64,000 nt of DNA, from NCBI RefSeq assembly GCF_013167955.1, contig NZ_BLWF01000004.1:478587-542586 (forward strand), written 5' to 3'. The first letter of the stretch is position 1; each line of letters begins with the position of its first letter. A model generated the notes under the pieces. It searched no databases. It saw nothing but the letters and a program-made list of their open reading frames with translations, and was not told the origin of the DNA. The DNA comes from Thermanaeromonas sp. C210 (GTDB lineage: Bacteria > Bacillota > DSM-521 > Neomoorellales > Neomoorellaceae). Positions 8,476 through 17,900 of the stretch are shown here, one piece after another. A program made the translations under genes and the position numbers.

Positions 8476-9237
8476 TCAATAAACTACCATACCCCCGTTG
8501 ACATCAATGGTCTGGCCTGTAATGTAATCAGCATAATCCGAGGCTAAAAACAAAACCGCTCCTACTACGTCTTCTGGTACGCCAGCGCGCTTAAGAGGGA
8601 TATTGCGGGCCATATCCTCGAACATTTCCGGGGGAGTAATCTCCGGTTTATGGAAAGGTGTACGGATCAAACCAGGTGCCACGGCGTTGACCAGGATATT
8701 ATCCCCGGCCAGTTCCTTGGCCAGACCGCGGGTGAAGGTAGCTAAGGCCCCCTTAGCAGTAGCATAAATAAGCGCTCCCGGACCGCCGCCCGTCTTGACC
8801 GCCACCGAAGTGATGTTTATTATCTTGCCCCTGCCCTGAGCCTTCATCATAGGGAGAACGGCCTTAGTCACCATAAAGGCGGATTTCAAGTTGGTATTCA
8901 TTACACTTTCCCATAACTCTTCATCGGCTTCTTCCAGGCGGGCTCTCTTTATCATTGATCCGGCATTGTTAACAAGAATATCGAGCCGTCCGAAGCTCTC
9001 TTGGATTTCCCTGACCATCTCTTCCACGTCCTGACCACAGGAAACATCCCCTTTAACCAGCAGCGCCCTTCTCCCCATATTTTCCATTTCTTGCACTAAA
9101 CTAAAGGCTTCGGCAGCGCTATTTCTATAATGGACTATTACGTCTGCACCGTGGCGGGCAAAACCACGGGCTATCGCCCGCCCTATGCCCGTGCTACTTC
9201 CTGTAACCCATACTACTTTACCTTGAAAGTTGTACAT
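8476..9237 (-). CDS. SDR family NAD(P)-dependent dehydrogenase
   Basis: A 253-residue classical short-chain dehydrogenase. The cofactor motif is TGSSTGIG at residues 12-19, followed by NNAG near 90, the catalytic Ser in the NITSVAVKTGG block and YATAK around 156-160. An Arg/His-rich turn after the first strands (VIVHYRNS) suggests NADP could be used. The C-terminal end (ITGQTIDVNGGMVVY) is typical. Its position between uxaC and uxuA points to oxidation or reduction of a sugar acid, for example a gluconate 5-dehydrogenase or KduD-like step, but the exact substrate cannot be read from the sequence. Confidence 0.85.
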   Translation of the reverse strand: MYNFQGKVVWVTGSSTGIGRAIARGFARHGADVIVHYRNSAAEAFSLVQEMENMGRRALLVKGDVSCGQDVEEMVREIQESFGRLDILVNNAGSMIKRARLEEADEELWESVMNTNLKSAFMVTKAVLPMMKAQGRGKIINITSVAVKTGGGPGALIYATAKGALATFTRGLAKELAGDNILVNAVAPGLIRTPFHKPEITPPEMFEDMARNIPLKRAGVPEDVVGAVLFLASDYADYITGQTIDVNGGMVVY

Positions 9238-9334
9238 GGTAAGCCTCCTTACCCCTTGACCATCTTAAGGCGTACGAAATGGTTTTTAGGTTAACTTCCA
9301 GCCAGGTTCCAACCTTTCCCCCGGTCGTCCCTTA

Positions 9335-10417
9335 TTAACGATACCTTGTCTCCATTTTACTAATGGCTTCCCACAGACCGTTTAGGTAAGCTATGCCCAA
9401 GGCCCGGTCATACAAACCATAACCTGGTCTACCCACTTCATTCCAAATCATCCTGCCGTGGTCGGGTCTGAGGTAGCCTGTAAAACCGATATCATAATAA
9501 GCTTTCATAATCTCAAACATATCTAAGGAACCATCAGAAGATAAGTGAGAGGTCTCATCAAAATTGCGTAGCGAATGAATCTTGATGTTTCTTACATGGG
9601 CGAAGTATATCCTTCCTCGCGCCCCAAAATACCGGATCAGAGCTGGAATATCATTATTGGGATCGGCCCCCAGGCTACCGCTACACAGGGTAAGACCGTT
9701 ATAGGGGCTATCCACGAGATTGATTATTTTTTCTAGGTCCTCCTTAGATTTGGCAACCCGAGGCAGCCCGAAAACAGACCACGGCGGATCGTCGGGGTGA
9801 AGGGCCATCTTTATGTCAACTTCTTCGGCCCCAGGGATAATGGCCTTTAAAAAGTACTCCAGGTTTTTTAAGAGCTTGCCTTCATCTACATCGTGGTATT
9901 GGGCGAACAGATCCCTTAAGTTACGCAGCCTTTCGGGTTCCCACCCCGGTAATTCAAAACCGTGGGAATTGGTCGCTATTTCTTCTACTAGCTTCCGGGG
10001 GTCTATCTTCTGTATCTTTTCGTCTTCGTAGGACAACGTCTTAGAGCCGTCCGGCAAGATCTTCGCCAAGTCCGTGCGCGTCCAGTCGAATACGGGCATA
10101 AAGTTATAGCAGACTACCTTAATGCCGCACCGAGCCAGATTTTTTAAGGTTTGAATGTAATTATCGATGTACCGGTCCCTGCTGGGAAGCCCTAGTTTGA
10201 TATCCTCATGGACATTGACACTCTCTATGACTTCTAATTCCAGTCCCGCCTTTTCTACAGTCTCCTTTAGTTTTTTGATTTTTTCTAGGGGCCATACTTC
10301 ACCGACTGGCACATCGTAAAGGGCACCAACAATACCAGGTCTGCCTGGTATCTGCGCAATTTGCTCGAGAGAGATATGGTCATGGCCTCCTCCAAACCAT
10401 CTAAAGACCAGTTTCAT
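9335..10417 (-). CDS. uxuA: Mannonate dehydratase
   Basis: A 360-residue metal-dependent enzyme that removes water from D-mannonate to give 2-keto-3-deoxygluconate in the glucuronate branch. The start [20 protein letters not shown] is diagnostic, followed by [13 protein letters not shown], the VIESVNVHE block near residue 64 and the TIM-barrel metal residues within [12 protein letters not shown] (around 246-257) and the LRPDHGRM end (near 332-339). Length fits the family. It lies about 100 bases downstream of uxuB and upstream of the SDR gene, so it is part of one transcription unit with them. Confidence 0.95.
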   Translation of the reverse strand: MKLVFRWFGGGHDHISLEQIAQIPGRPGIVGALYDVPVGEVWPLEKIKKLKETVEKAGLELEVIESVNVHEDIKLGLPSRDRYIDNYIQTLKNLARCGIKVVCYNFMPVFDWTRTDLAKILPDGSKTLSYEDEKIQKIDPRKLVEEIATNSHGFELPGWEPERLRNLRDLFAQYHDVDEGKLLKNLEYFLKAIIPGAEEVDIKMALHPDDPPWSVFGLPRVAKSKEDLEKIINLVDSPYNGLTLCSGSLGADPNNDIPALIRYFGARGRIYFAHVRNIKIHSLRNFDETSHLSSDGSLDMFEIMKAYYDIGFTGYLRPDHGRMIWNEVGRPGYGLYDRALGIAYLNGLWEAISKMETRYR

Positions 10418-10508
10418 GGCCTTATCCCCCCGTAAAGCCGCAATTTTATGCGAGAATTTAGGCCGCAGAAGAACTAAATTAACTCCACTACAACTCTTCT
10501 TTAGGCAC

Positions 10509-12122
10509 TTATAAATACTTTTGTAGGGTAGCCCGTACAGCGTAAGCTCCTGAAATCATTTCCGCAAAGTAACCCTCAATCTTTTGCCCCAACCCCACTT
10601 TATAAAGGTCTAAACCAAAAATGCCTTTGTTGGATAAAATAGGTTTTAAGCTATCGCCTAAAGAAGTAATATCACCCATCCGTACTCCAGCAAGGCATGA
10701 CTGTAGGAACGGAAGCATCGGATCGGGACTGAGCTGCATGGGATTACCTTTATCATCCAATCCCATTAAATACCTGCACCAGCCGGCAATTACTAAAGGA
10801 ATATAAGTAAGACTTGCCGGATCCAACTCTGCCCTGTCCCGGTAGGCTTTGATAGTCTCGCCAAATCTTATACTCATTTTTTGGGAGGTATCGGTCATAA
10901 TCCTCTGGGGTGTATCGGGAATGTACGGATTGGGCAATCTCTTTTCGATAACTTCTTGAAGAAAGGCTTCGGGGTCCAGGATCCCCGGATCTACCACTAC
11001 AGGCAAGCCTTCTTCGTATCCGATTCTTTCTACTAATTTCTTTAGATGAGAATCCCTCATTTCTTCCGCAATGTAGTTGTATCCCAATAAGCATCCGAAC
11101 ACCGCCAATGCGGTATGTAAGGGATTTAAGCAGGTGCAGACTTTCATTTTTTCCACCCGGTCCACGGTCTCCCTGTCGGTAAAGAGGACCCCTACCAGCT
11201 CGAGGGGCGGACGTCCGTTGGGGAAGACATCCTCCACTACAAGATACTGTGGGCCTTCGGTGTTTACAAAAGGCGCCACATAAGTGTTTTTTGACGTACG
11301 AATAATCTCTGTATCACCGAACCCTATAGCCTCTAGGGCTGCTTTCACATCCTCCGACGGCCTCGGAGTAATCTTATCGATCACCGTCCAGGGGAAGCTC
11401 ACTTTATGGGTATCGAGTACGTATTCCAGAAACCCCTCCTCCACTAACCTGTTATCCACCCATCTTTGAACAATAGTTTCAACCGCTTTCTTTAGTTTCG
11501 TCCCGTTATGAGAACAATTGTCCAAGCTTACCAAAGCTACAGGAAGCTGCCCGTTCTTATACCGAGCGTAGAGTAACGCACCTACTTTAGACATAACATG
11601 TCCGGGCTGGTCGGGCCCTTCTTCCATATCCCGCTTAACTTCTTCTAAGTACTCTCCGGAGGCATTTCTTAGATTATAGCCTTTTTCAGATATGGTAAAG
11701 GTAACCATTTGCAAGCAGGGCTTAGTAAATATTTCTTTTAAACGGTTCCAATCGTGCTGCCGCGATATATCTCCGATTAGACTTTCACTTATGCTGGCTA
11801 CAACTTTTTTGTCCAACGTTCCGTCGGAATGTAAGGTAACTACGAGGCCCAAATTGCCATAGGGTGTATAGACGCGCTCTATAATCTCGAAATCGAAAGG
11901 TTCAACCGCAACAATACCCGTACGAGCTGCTCCCAAGTTGAGGAGCTCCTGCTGTAGCATAGCGATAAAGGCCCTAAATATATTACCCGCTCCAAAGTGC
12001 ACCCACGTCGGGTTTTCTCGGGTATTTAACATCATTTCGTCATGCTCGAATTTAGGCAACTTGATCCCGGCTTTCTCCCATACTGCCCTATTCTTTAGCG
12101 CCTCTCGAGTTAAGCTCAGCAT
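10509..12122 (-). CDS. uxuB: Fructuronate reductase (mannitol dehydrogenase family)
   Basis: A 537-residue polyol dehydrogenase-type enzyme that reduces D-fructuronate to D-mannonate with NADH. The N-terminal Rossmann entry is seen in [13 protein letters not shown] (about residues 40-52). The C-terminal mannitol dehydrogenase domain holds the [15 protein letters not shown] block near residue 325 and the conserved [15 protein letters not shown] near 420-434. It is the first gene of the uronate operon. The 360 bases upstream are AT-rich and are the likely promoter and ROK operator region. It is longer than and clearly distinct from the uxaB product encoded near 24 kb. Confidence 0.92.
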   Translation of the reverse strand: MLSLTREALKNRAVWEKAGIKLPKFEHDEMMLNTRENPTWVHFGAGNIFRAFIAMLQQELLNLGAARTGIVAVEPFDFEIIERVYTPYGNLGLVVTLHSDGTLDKKVVASISESLIGDISRQHDWNRLKEIFTKPCLQMVTFTISEKGYNLRNASGEYLEEVKRDMEEGPDQPGHVMSKVGALLYARYKNGQLPVALVSLDNCSHNGTKLKKAVETIVQRWVDNRLVEEGFLEYVLDTHKVSFPWTVIDKITPRPSEDVKAALEAIGFGDTEIIRTSKNTYVAPFVNTEGPQYLVVEDVFPNGRPPLELVGVLFTDRETVDRVEKMKVCTCLNPLHTALAVFGCLLGYNYIAEEMRDSHLKKLVERIGYEEGLPVVVDPGILDPEAFLQEVIEKRLPNPYIPDTPQRIMTDTSQKMSIRFGETIKAYRDRAELDPASLTYIPLVIAGWCRYLMGLDDKGNPMQLSPDPMLPFLQSCLAGVRMGDITSLGDSLKPILSNKGIFGLDLYKVGLGQKIEGYFAEMISGAYAVRATLQKYL

Positions 12123-12474
12123 CCTGACGTTTATCCTTTCCTTGACAAGCTTATTAAGTTAGACCTTATCTTCATCTCTTCAACGCCTTCAACCTGGCGG
12201 GCGAATTTTACTGCACCTAAAACCATTACAAAATACTTTATTTAGTTAAGTTTATATTTACTAGAATTTAACCCTTTATCCCACGCCCTTTTATGAGCCT
12301 TTTCAGGGATAATACCTCATTATTATTTAACGCTGTTTATTATTCTACATGAAATTTTAAATTCCTGCCGGCTCGAAAAAGATTTTCTCCGCAAATTTTG
12401 GGACCTCCAACTAACGACTACTGGTATCCGGGCCGTCCGAACTCCCACCCGCAACCCCTTGCCCATGCCGGGCG
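12123..12474 (-). promoter_or_regulatory. AT-rich upstream region of the uxuB operon
   Basis: This 350-base gap has no convincing gene. It is much richer in A and T than its surroundings between about 12200 and 12370. On the minus strand it contains repeated AT-rich stretches such as ACTTAACTAAATAAAGT (about 12236-12252), the kind of sequence bound by ROK/XylR-type repressors. No -35/-10 pair is clear enough to call. The role as promoter and operator of the uronate operon is inferred from position. Confidence 0.35.
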
Positions 12475-12513
12475 CATAAAAGAAAAGCGCACGATGTTTG
12501 CCAACCGTGCGCT
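12475..12513 (-). terminator. Rho-independent terminator of the Mo-oxidoreductase operon
   Basis: On the minus strand a perfect 8-bp stem (AGCGCACG with CGTGCGCT, 12-base loop) is followed by TTTCTTTT. It lies about 60 bases after the stop of the cytochrome b subunit gene and closes that operon. Confidence 0.8.
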
Positions 12514-12572
12514 CTCCAAGTCGCATAGATTGTTTAAATTGCTCATGTATATGCTATACACCGGCGTGCCTA

Positions 12573-13250
12573 CTAGGCCACCCTTGGGCGGCTCCTTTCC
12601 ATCTCATCCTGCCCTGTGATTTCACGGTACCAGCGGCCGTGGTGCTCCCGGGCAAAGGTTTCCGAAACGGTGCCCCAGATCATTCCCTTAATGGACTCCC
12701 TAGAGCCGGGGTGGCCCAGGGCGAGATAGACATGCCCTATCAACACGGCTCCCATTAACAAGGCCCCCGCCGAGTGGAGGGGAAGGGCCCAGGTCACCAC
12801 TTCAGGGGACAACCTATCCCTTAAAAGGAGTATCCAGCCCGTGGCCATCATCCAGACGGAACCGAAGACGGTGAGAAGGGAATTCAGTTTTTCTCCGGCA
12901 TTGAATTTCCCCTGTTCGGGCAGTTTCACCGGGAGGCCGAAGAATTCCCGGGGAAAGCCCTGGAGGAACTTCAGGTCTTCCTTCCTCCAGGTAAAGCATT
13001 CTTTGAGCCACTGGAAGGTCGTCCGGGGAGTTCCAAGGAGAAGGATGAGAACCGTCAAGAAAGTGAAAGGATAAGCCATGGCGTGATGCACGTTCCGGGC
13101 AGCCTGCAATACTTCCGGACTTAAGAGGCCGCTTAATCCCCGGAAAACCAGCCCTAAGCCCGTAACCAGCAGTAGCACGAAGGTTACCCCGTGGCTCCAG
13201 TGCCCCAGCCGCTCCGCCAGGTTAAAACGCTCAATCCTTCTTTCCGGCAT
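12573..13250 (-). CDS. Cytochrome b membrane subunit of Mo-oxidoreductase (formate dehydrogenase gamma / PhsC type)
   Basis: A 225-residue membrane subunit with four predicted helices that holds haem b and exchanges electrons with the quinone pool. Candidate haem ligands are the histidines in LGHWSHG near residue 20, the NVHHAMAYP pair near 60, and those in LPLHSAG and LIGHVYLALGH in the last helices. Sequence style is that of formate dehydrogenase cytochrome b556, but the partner catalytic subunit here is of the thiosulfate/polysulfide reductase kind. ATG 13250 is preferred; a TTG seven codons earlier is possible. It overlaps the end of the iron-sulfur subunit gene by 20 bases. Confidence 0.85.
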   Translation of the reverse strand: MPERRIERFNLAERLGHWSHGVTFVLLLVTGLGLVFRGLSGLLSPEVLQAARNVHHAMAYPFTFLTVLILLLGTPRTTFQWLKECFTWRKEDLKFLQGFPREFFGLPVKLPEQGKFNAGEKLNSLLTVFGSVWMMATGWILLLRDRLSPEVVTWALPLHSAGALLMGAVLIGHVYLALGHPGSRESIKGMIWGTVSETFAREHHGRWYREITGQDEMERSRPRVA

Positions 13251-13947
13251 GTTCCTTACCCCCTTTGGCAATAGTGTTGATTAACAGACTGGTAACTACT
13301 GCCGCCGCCGCAAGGCCCATGGCGGCCTTGCCCGCCGGGTGAACGATGTCCTGCCACAACCGCACCGCCCCCGGCTCCTCAAGGTCGGGGGGAAGAAGGG
13401 AACGGTCCAGCTGCAAATTGCGGGGAGGTACGTAAGCCACCGCGGTGCCGGATATTTTAACGGCCTTTTTGCTGCTTATGGCCTGGCTTATTTCGCTCCC
13501 CGGGTCCTCCAGGTCGCCGAAAATCCTCGCCCCGGCCATACAGGTCTCCACGCAGGCCGGCTGTTTGGCTTCCGCCAGCCGGTGGTAGCAGAAGTAGCAC
13601 TTTTGCGCGATGTTGCGCTCGCGGTTAAAGGTACGGGCATCATAGGGGCAGGCCGATTCGCAGTAGCGACAGCCGATGCATTTTGTTTCGTCTACGGTAA
13701 CCACACCATCGGGCCTCTTTTGGGTCGCGCCCGTGGGACAGACTTTAGCGCAGGGGGGATCGTCACAATGCATGCACTGGGTAAGAACCACGCCTCCCCG
13801 CACTGCGGGAAAGGTTCCCACCTCATAGCGGTGAACGCGGGTGAAGTGTTCCTCCGGTGATAGCCCCCACTCCGCCTGGCAGGCCACCGTACACCCATGG
13901 CAGCCTATGCATCGGTTAAGATCTATCAGCATACCGAGACGCGCCAT
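13231..13947 (-). CDS. Four-cluster ferredoxin subunit of Mo-oxidoreductase (PhsB/FdnH type)
   Basis: A 238-residue electron-transfer subunit. Four cysteine groups for [4Fe-4S] clusters are visible: CIGCHGCTVAC near residue 15, CMHCDDPPCAKVC near 58, CIGCRYCESAC near 91, and CYFC with a distant CVETC near 118-135. The C-terminus has a hydrophobic helix (about 208-228) that could anchor the subunit in the membrane beside the cytochrome b. No own export signal is present, as expected for a subunit that travels with its Tat-signalled partner. It starts four bases after the catalytic subunit gene ends. Confidence 0.92.
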   Translation of the reverse strand: MARLGMLIDLNRCIGCHGCTVACQAEWGLSPEEHFTRVHRYEVGTFPAVRGGVVLTQCMHCDDPPCAKVCPTGATQKRPDGVVTVDETKCIGCRYCESACPYDARTFNRERNIAQKCYFCYHRLAEAKQPACVETCMAGARIFGDLEDPGSEISQAISSKKAVKISGTAVAYVPPRNLQLDRSLLPPDLEEPGAVRLWQDIVHPAGKAAMGLAAAAVVTSLLINTIAKGGKEHAGKKD

Positions 13948-13951
13948 TGTT

Positions 13952-16117
13952 TTATCCCACCTTCCGCACCGTAACCAGGGTTTCGCACTGGGCGGTCACC
14001 CCTGAGATAGGGGCCACCCTGATGGGGATCAGGAGGCTGCCGTTAGCCCCCCGGTTGTAGGCTAGGCGCCTCAAGGGTACACCGCAGCCAAAGCCGTGGG
14101 CCAAGAAAACGGCCTCGGGGTGAATACCCTCGGTCACGCGGGCTTTTACCGTAACCTTGCCCACCTCGGAAGCTACTTCGACTATATCCCCGCTCTTAAT
14201 GCCCAGCCGGCTTGCCGGGCCGGTATGGATCCACAGCTCGTTTTCCGGCATGAGGGAGACCAGGTAACTGTTGTTGTCGGTGGTGGTATGGGTATGCATG
14301 GGGACGTGCCCCTGGATGAACCGGAAATTGCCTTCCCCGGGCTCCACCAGCGGCGGCTCCCAAGCCGGGGTCAAAGTGCTCCCGGCCCGGACAAAGGCGG
14401 GGCAGGCCAGCTCGATTTTGCCGGAAGGTGTCTTGAGGCGGGTATAATCCGGCTTTTCGGCCTCTACCTCCGCTACCCCTTCCCGCTCTAGCTTATCCTG
14501 GGTAAGGCCTAGAGGAGCCAGCAGGGCATTGTTATACTGTTCGAGGGTAAAATTAAAGTATTCGCCCAGGCCGGCGGCGCGGGCCAGGCCTGCAATGATT
14601 TCCTCCGCCCCTTTGGTGTTGAAAAGGGGACGCACGGCCGGCTGGCGCAAAATGATCTTGTTGCCCACGGTCATTAAGGGGTCGTATCTTTCCAGGTAGG
14701 TGGACTCCGGTAAGATGTAGTGGGCATAGTAGGCCGTGTCGTTCATTTGAATATCGATGGCCACTACCAGTTCAAGCCGCTGCAACGCTTCGATGAAGGC
14801 CTGGGAATCCGGACACGACCGCACCGGGTTGAGGTGATAGATTACGGCACCTCTAATGGGATAGGGCGCATCCTCCTTCACCCGCTGGGGGAAGAGCTGC
14901 ACTATTCCGTGGGCTTTGATTAAAGGCCATTCCTCGCCGCCCGCCCCATCCCAGCGGGGAGCGGTGATCTCCGGGGTCTTGGGCCCCATAAGCCCTGAGG
15001 GATCGCCCAACTTTACCCTGGTGGGGAAGCTCAAACCTCCCCTGGCGCCGAGGTTGCCCAGGAGGGCGTTAAGGGCGGCTACCGCCCTGGCGGTCTGGAG
15101 GCTGTTGTAGTACTGGGAGCCGGTTACGGCATGCCATCCCGGATCTACCACTGAGGCCGGCTTGGCCTCCGCCATTTCCCGGGCGATGCGGGCGATGGTA
15201 GGCGCGTCAATACCCGTTATTCCCGCCGCCCACTCCGGGGTGTAATCCCTCACGCCCGCTTTTAACTCGTCAAAACCTATCGTACGCTCGGCGACAAAGG
15301 CGGCGTCGTACAGGTTCTCGTTGATGATAACGTGTATCAGGGCAAGAACGAGGGCCAGGTCGGTTCCCGGCCTGATGGGAAGCCATTCGTCGGCAAAGGT
15401 GGCAAAATCGCTCAGGCGCGGGTCTACCGCCACCAGGTGGGCGCCCTTTTCCTTGGCGGCCGTGATCTTCTGGATGTCTGGATTTTTGATGCCGCCGGTG
15501 AGATTGCGGCCCAGGGCCATATAGTAGCGTACGTTGGCGTAGTCCACGCCCGGCACGGCGCCGTACATCTGCTCAAAGGCCACATTGCGGGCGGTATAGC
15601 AGGTCGGCGCGTGGCCCGTGTAGTTGGGGGAGCCGTAGGCGGCCATGAAATGCCTCTCGAAGGGAGCAATGAGCTCGGGGTGGGCCAGCCACACCAAAGA
15701 CTCGGGGCCGTAGCGGGCCTTGAGCTCCTGCAGTTTTTCGCCGATCTCCCGGAAGGCCTGGTCCCAGCTTATGGGCTCGAACTTCCCTTCCTCCACCCGC
15801 TTCAGGGGTTCCTTTAAGCGGTCGGGGTCGTAGAGGGTTTTCATGCCTGCGTTCCCGCGGGCGCACAGCCGTCCGGACGCCTGGGGATCTTTCGGGTTGC
15901 CTTCTATCTTTACCACCCGTTCCTCCCGCACCCGCACCAGGATGCCGCATTTAACACCGCACATCTCGCAAATACTCGGTACAACCCGTTCCGCTTCAGC
16001 CGCACTCGCCGGTAGCCCCCGGCCCGCGACAGTGAGGCCGCCATTAAAAGCAGCCAGGGCCCCTGCTGCCGCGGAAGCTTTAAGGAATGTACGCCGGCTG
16101 ATTTTAATCGGCGACAT
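13952..16117 (-). CDS. Molybdopterin oxidoreductase catalytic subunit, thiosulfate/polysulfide reductase type
   Basis: A 721-residue Mo/W bis-MGD enzyme. The twin-arginine signal SRRTFLK is at residues 7-13 followed by a hydrophobic region, so the enzyme faces outward. One [4Fe-4S] cluster is bound by CEMCGVKC with Cys50, 53, 57 and Cys85. The metal ligand is probably the Cys of HAPTCYTARN near residue 173, as in PsrA/PhsA rather than the selenocysteine/cysteine pattern of formate dehydrogenases. The C-terminal MGD-binding domain starts around 600 (HVPMHTHTTTDNN). Together with the next two genes it would form a respiratory complex reducing thiosulfate, polysulfide or a related oxyanion. The exact acceptor is not fixed by sequence. 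The operon reads away from a divergent LysR gene. Confidence 0.85.
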   Translation of the reverse strand: MSPIKISRRTFLKASAAAGALAAFNGGLTVAGRGLPASAAEAERVVPSICEMCGVKCGILVRVREERVVKIEGNPKDPQASGRLCARGNAGMKTLYDPDRLKEPLKRVEEGKFEPISWDQAFREIGEKLQELKARYGPESLVWLAHPELIAPFERHFMAAYGSPNYTGHAPTCYTARNVAFEQMYGAVPGVDYANVRYYMALGRNLTGGIKNPDIQKITAAKEKGAHLVAVDPRLSDFATFADEWLPIRPGTDLALVLALIHVIINENLYDAAFVAERTIGFDELKAGVRDYTPEWAAGITGIDAPTIARIAREMAEAKPASVVDPGWHAVTGSQYYNSLQTARAVAALNALLGNLGARGGLSFPTRVKLGDPSGLMGPKTPEITAPRWDGAGGEEWPLIKAHGIVQLFPQRVKEDAPYPIRGAVIYHLNPVRSCPDSQAFIEALQRLELVVAIDIQMNDTAYYAHYILPESTYLERYDPLMTVGNKIILRQPAVRPLFNTKGAEEIIAGLARAAGLGEYFNFTLEQYNNALLAPLGLTQDKLEREGVAEVEAEKPDYTRLKTPSGKIELACPAFVRAGSTLTPAWEPPLVEPGEGNFRFIQGHVPMHTHTTTDNNSYLVSLMPENELWIHTGPASRLGIKSGDIVEVASEVGKVTVKARVTEGIHPEAVFLAHGFGCGVPLRRLAYNRGANGSLLIPIRVAPISGVTAQCETLVTVRKVG

Positions 16118-16576
16118 CGGCCACCACCTTCCTTATGGAATAATGCTTACATTGGGAAGCTTTGTTATTGTCCCAACACATTGTTTTCCTTCCGGCCGTC
16201 ACTCGCCCTTGTATTGTAGCGCACTTTCACATTAAGATTTAGCCGTTACCGGGTTTATTCCTGCCGCCGCAAAAGCCCCCCGGATCGGGCTGGGGGGTCA
16301 CCCTTTGGCCCCCCAGCCCTTGATATTCCTAAATTTAACCGCCCCCATCCCCGAGCACCACCTATCGATTCTTTCGAAGACTTCCAATACTTTCGATAGG
16401 CCGGCCTCCCTGCAAGATAGGTGTTCACCGCATATCGTCCAGGTCCATCCCCTCCCGTAAATCCTTTCCCCCCACCATCGCCCCTCCGTACCGAAAAGCC
16501 CGGAAAGAAGAAAGAGGATCGGGCCATCCTTTGTCGAAAGCTATTTAATAGTCTGCCTGGCGTGGAGGTAAGGCTC
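16118..16576. promoter_or_regulatory. Divergent control region between the Mo-oxidoreductase operon and lysR
   Basis: No gene is seen in these 459 bases. Two inverted repeats stand out: TTGGGA-N13-TCCCAA at 16152..16176, close to the catalytic gene, and CCTATCGA-N24-TCGATAGG at 16361..16400, with an extra half-copy GATAGGTG at about 16417-16424. LysR regulators usually bind such dyads between divergent genes, so these are candidate operators. A G/C-rich hairpin (about 16288-16313, six G runs against six C runs) may be a structural element or a remnant terminator. Roles are inferred. Confidence 0.4.
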
Positions 16577-17470
16577 ATGAATCTGTCTCATATCCGGGCC
16601 TTTTGCACGGTGGCCCAGGTAAAGTCCATGTCGGAGGCCGCCCGCATCCTCCATATATCCCAATCTTCCCTCAGTTACCAGATACAGCTCCTGGAGAACG
16701 ACCTGGAAGCCGAGCTCTTCACCCGGACTAACAAGGGCGTTGAACTGACCGAACTGGGAGAAATCGTTTATGAATACGGTCAAACCCTGCTGCAGCTCGT
16801 GGAAAATATGAAGCGGGACCTGGCCAACTGGAAGAGCGGCCACGAACGCCTCATCGTAGGAGCGAGCAGCACTATCGGCAGTTATGCCCTGCCCTGCACC
16901 ATCTACACCTTCAAAGAAAAATACCCGGAGGCCAACATCCGGCTGCTGGTGGCCAACCGGGAAGAAACCATCCGGCGGCTCCTGGAGAGGACCGTGGACC
17001 TGGGACTGATCGAGGGGCCCGTGGAAGTGCCGGGCCTGGTCACCCGGGGCGTGGCGGAGGACGAACTCCTCCTCATCGTCCCCTCCTCCTGGCCTAGCTC
17101 GGGATCTATCGGCCTGGAGGAACTGCGCCGTTTGCCCCTGATAATAAGGGAAGAGGGCTCGGGAACAAGACAGACCATAGAAAAAGCCCTCGGCGAGCAC
17201 GGCCTCTCCCTACGGGATCTCAACATAGTCTTGGAGCTTAACAGTAACGACGCCATTAAGTCTGCCATCCGGGCCGGGCACGGAGTAGCCCTGCTGTCCC
17301 GCTTGACGGTCCGCGCCGAGCTGAGCACGGGGGCCCTCAAGGCCCTTAAGGTAGAGGGTATTTCCTTCCGCACTACTTTTACCATTGTCTATCCCCAAGG
17401 GAAGCCTGCCAGTGACCTGCATAAAAAGTTCTGCCGTTTTATCCTCTCCAATCGCCGGGCCTTCTGTTAG
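16577..17470 (+). CDS. LysR family transcriptional regulator
   Basis: A 297-residue LysR-type regulator with the helix-turn-helix at about residues 18-37 (MSEAARILHISQSSLSYQI) and a periplasmic-binding-fold effector domain from about 90. The frame is open further upstream but ATG 16577 is chosen because MNLSHIRAFCTVAQ is the classic family start and GGAGGTAAGG precedes it. It is divergent from the Mo-oxidoreductase operon and convergent, by one base, with the tusA-like gene. The placement suggests it senses a sulfur compound or related effector and controls the reductase. The effector is not readable from sequence. Confidence 0.9.
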   Translation: MNLSHIRAFCTVAQVKSMSEAARILHISQSSLSYQIQLLENDLEAELFTRTNKGVELTELGEIVYEYGQTLLQLVENMKRDLANWKSGHERLIVGASSTIGSYALPCTIYTFKEKYPEANIRLLVANREETIRRLLERTVDLGLIEGPVEVPGLVTRGVAEDELLLIVPSSWPSSGSIGLEELRRLPLIIREEGSGTRQTIEKALGEHGLSLRDLNIVLELNSNDAIKSAIRAGHGVALLSRLTVRAELSTGALKALKVEGISFRTTFTIVYPQGKPASDLHKKFCRFILSNRRAFC

Positions 17471-17471
17471 A

Positions 17472-17699
17472 TCAGTGGCACTTTTCTATGATAATCTCCC
17501 ATAGCCCGTTGTCCACGCTCTGTACCTCCGCCTTATGCCCCATCTTGTGGACCGCCTCTACCAGGGCCTGGGTAGTACAGCTGTGGTCTGTCTCCACAAT
17601 AAGGATATCCCCCCGGTTGAGGCCCTTCAGGCGCACCTTAGTTCGCAAAATGGGAATGGGACACATCTCCCCGCATACGTTGAGCCGGTAGACGGCCAC
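17472..17699 (-). CDS. TusA/SirA-family sulfurtransferase
   Basis: A 75-residue sulfur-carrier protein with the family's CPxP motif (MCPIPIL, Cys13) after a first cysteine at residue 9 and the compact beta-alpha-beta fold pattern. Family members carry persulfide sulfur for tRNA thiolation, molybdenum cofactor work or oxidation of reduced sulfur. Here it adjoins a thiosulfate/polysulfide-type reductase and its LysR regulator, so handling sulfane sulfur produced by the reductase or helping to mature the Mo enzyme are both reasonable inferences. No other tus gene is adjacent. Confidence 0.88.
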   Translation of the reverse strand: MAVYRLNVCGEMCPIPILRTKVRLKGLNRGDILIVETDHSCTTQALVEAVHKMGHKAEVQSVDNGLWEIIIEKCH

Positions 17700-17855
17700 T
17701 TTATCACCGTCCCTTTATCTTCCTAGTCCGGGGATCCAATTCGCCATCCCGGTTCCCTTTCCTGCCCCCGGAAGGGGCGGCACCAAAAAAGGGGGCGCCA
17801 GCGAAAGACGTACAGGGTTTCTTCCTGCCACGGCTCAAGCTCAGCGTGCGGCAAC

Positions 17856-17887
17856 AAAAAGGGGTGCGCCCTTCACAGGCGCACCCC
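17856..17887 (-). terminator. Rho-independent terminator of the CAP-protein gene
   Basis: A perfect 10-bp stem (GGGGTGCGCC and complement, 7-base loop) followed on the minus strand by TTTTT lies 14 bases after the stop codon at 17901. Confidence 0.85.
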
Positions 17888-17900
17888 GGTCGTGCCCTTC

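Noticed and set aside
10509-12122. Mannitol or arabitol dehydrogenase instead of fructuronate reductase
   Set aside because: Same superfamily, but the neighbouring uxuA and uxaC and the 537-residue length fit fructuronate reductase better.
12573-16117. Formate dehydrogenase for the Mo-enzyme operon
   Set aside because: The cytochrome subunit suggests it, but the catalytic subunit has a HAPTC cysteine context and overall style of thiosulfate/polysulfide reductases, and no FdhD/FdhE-type accessory gene is near.
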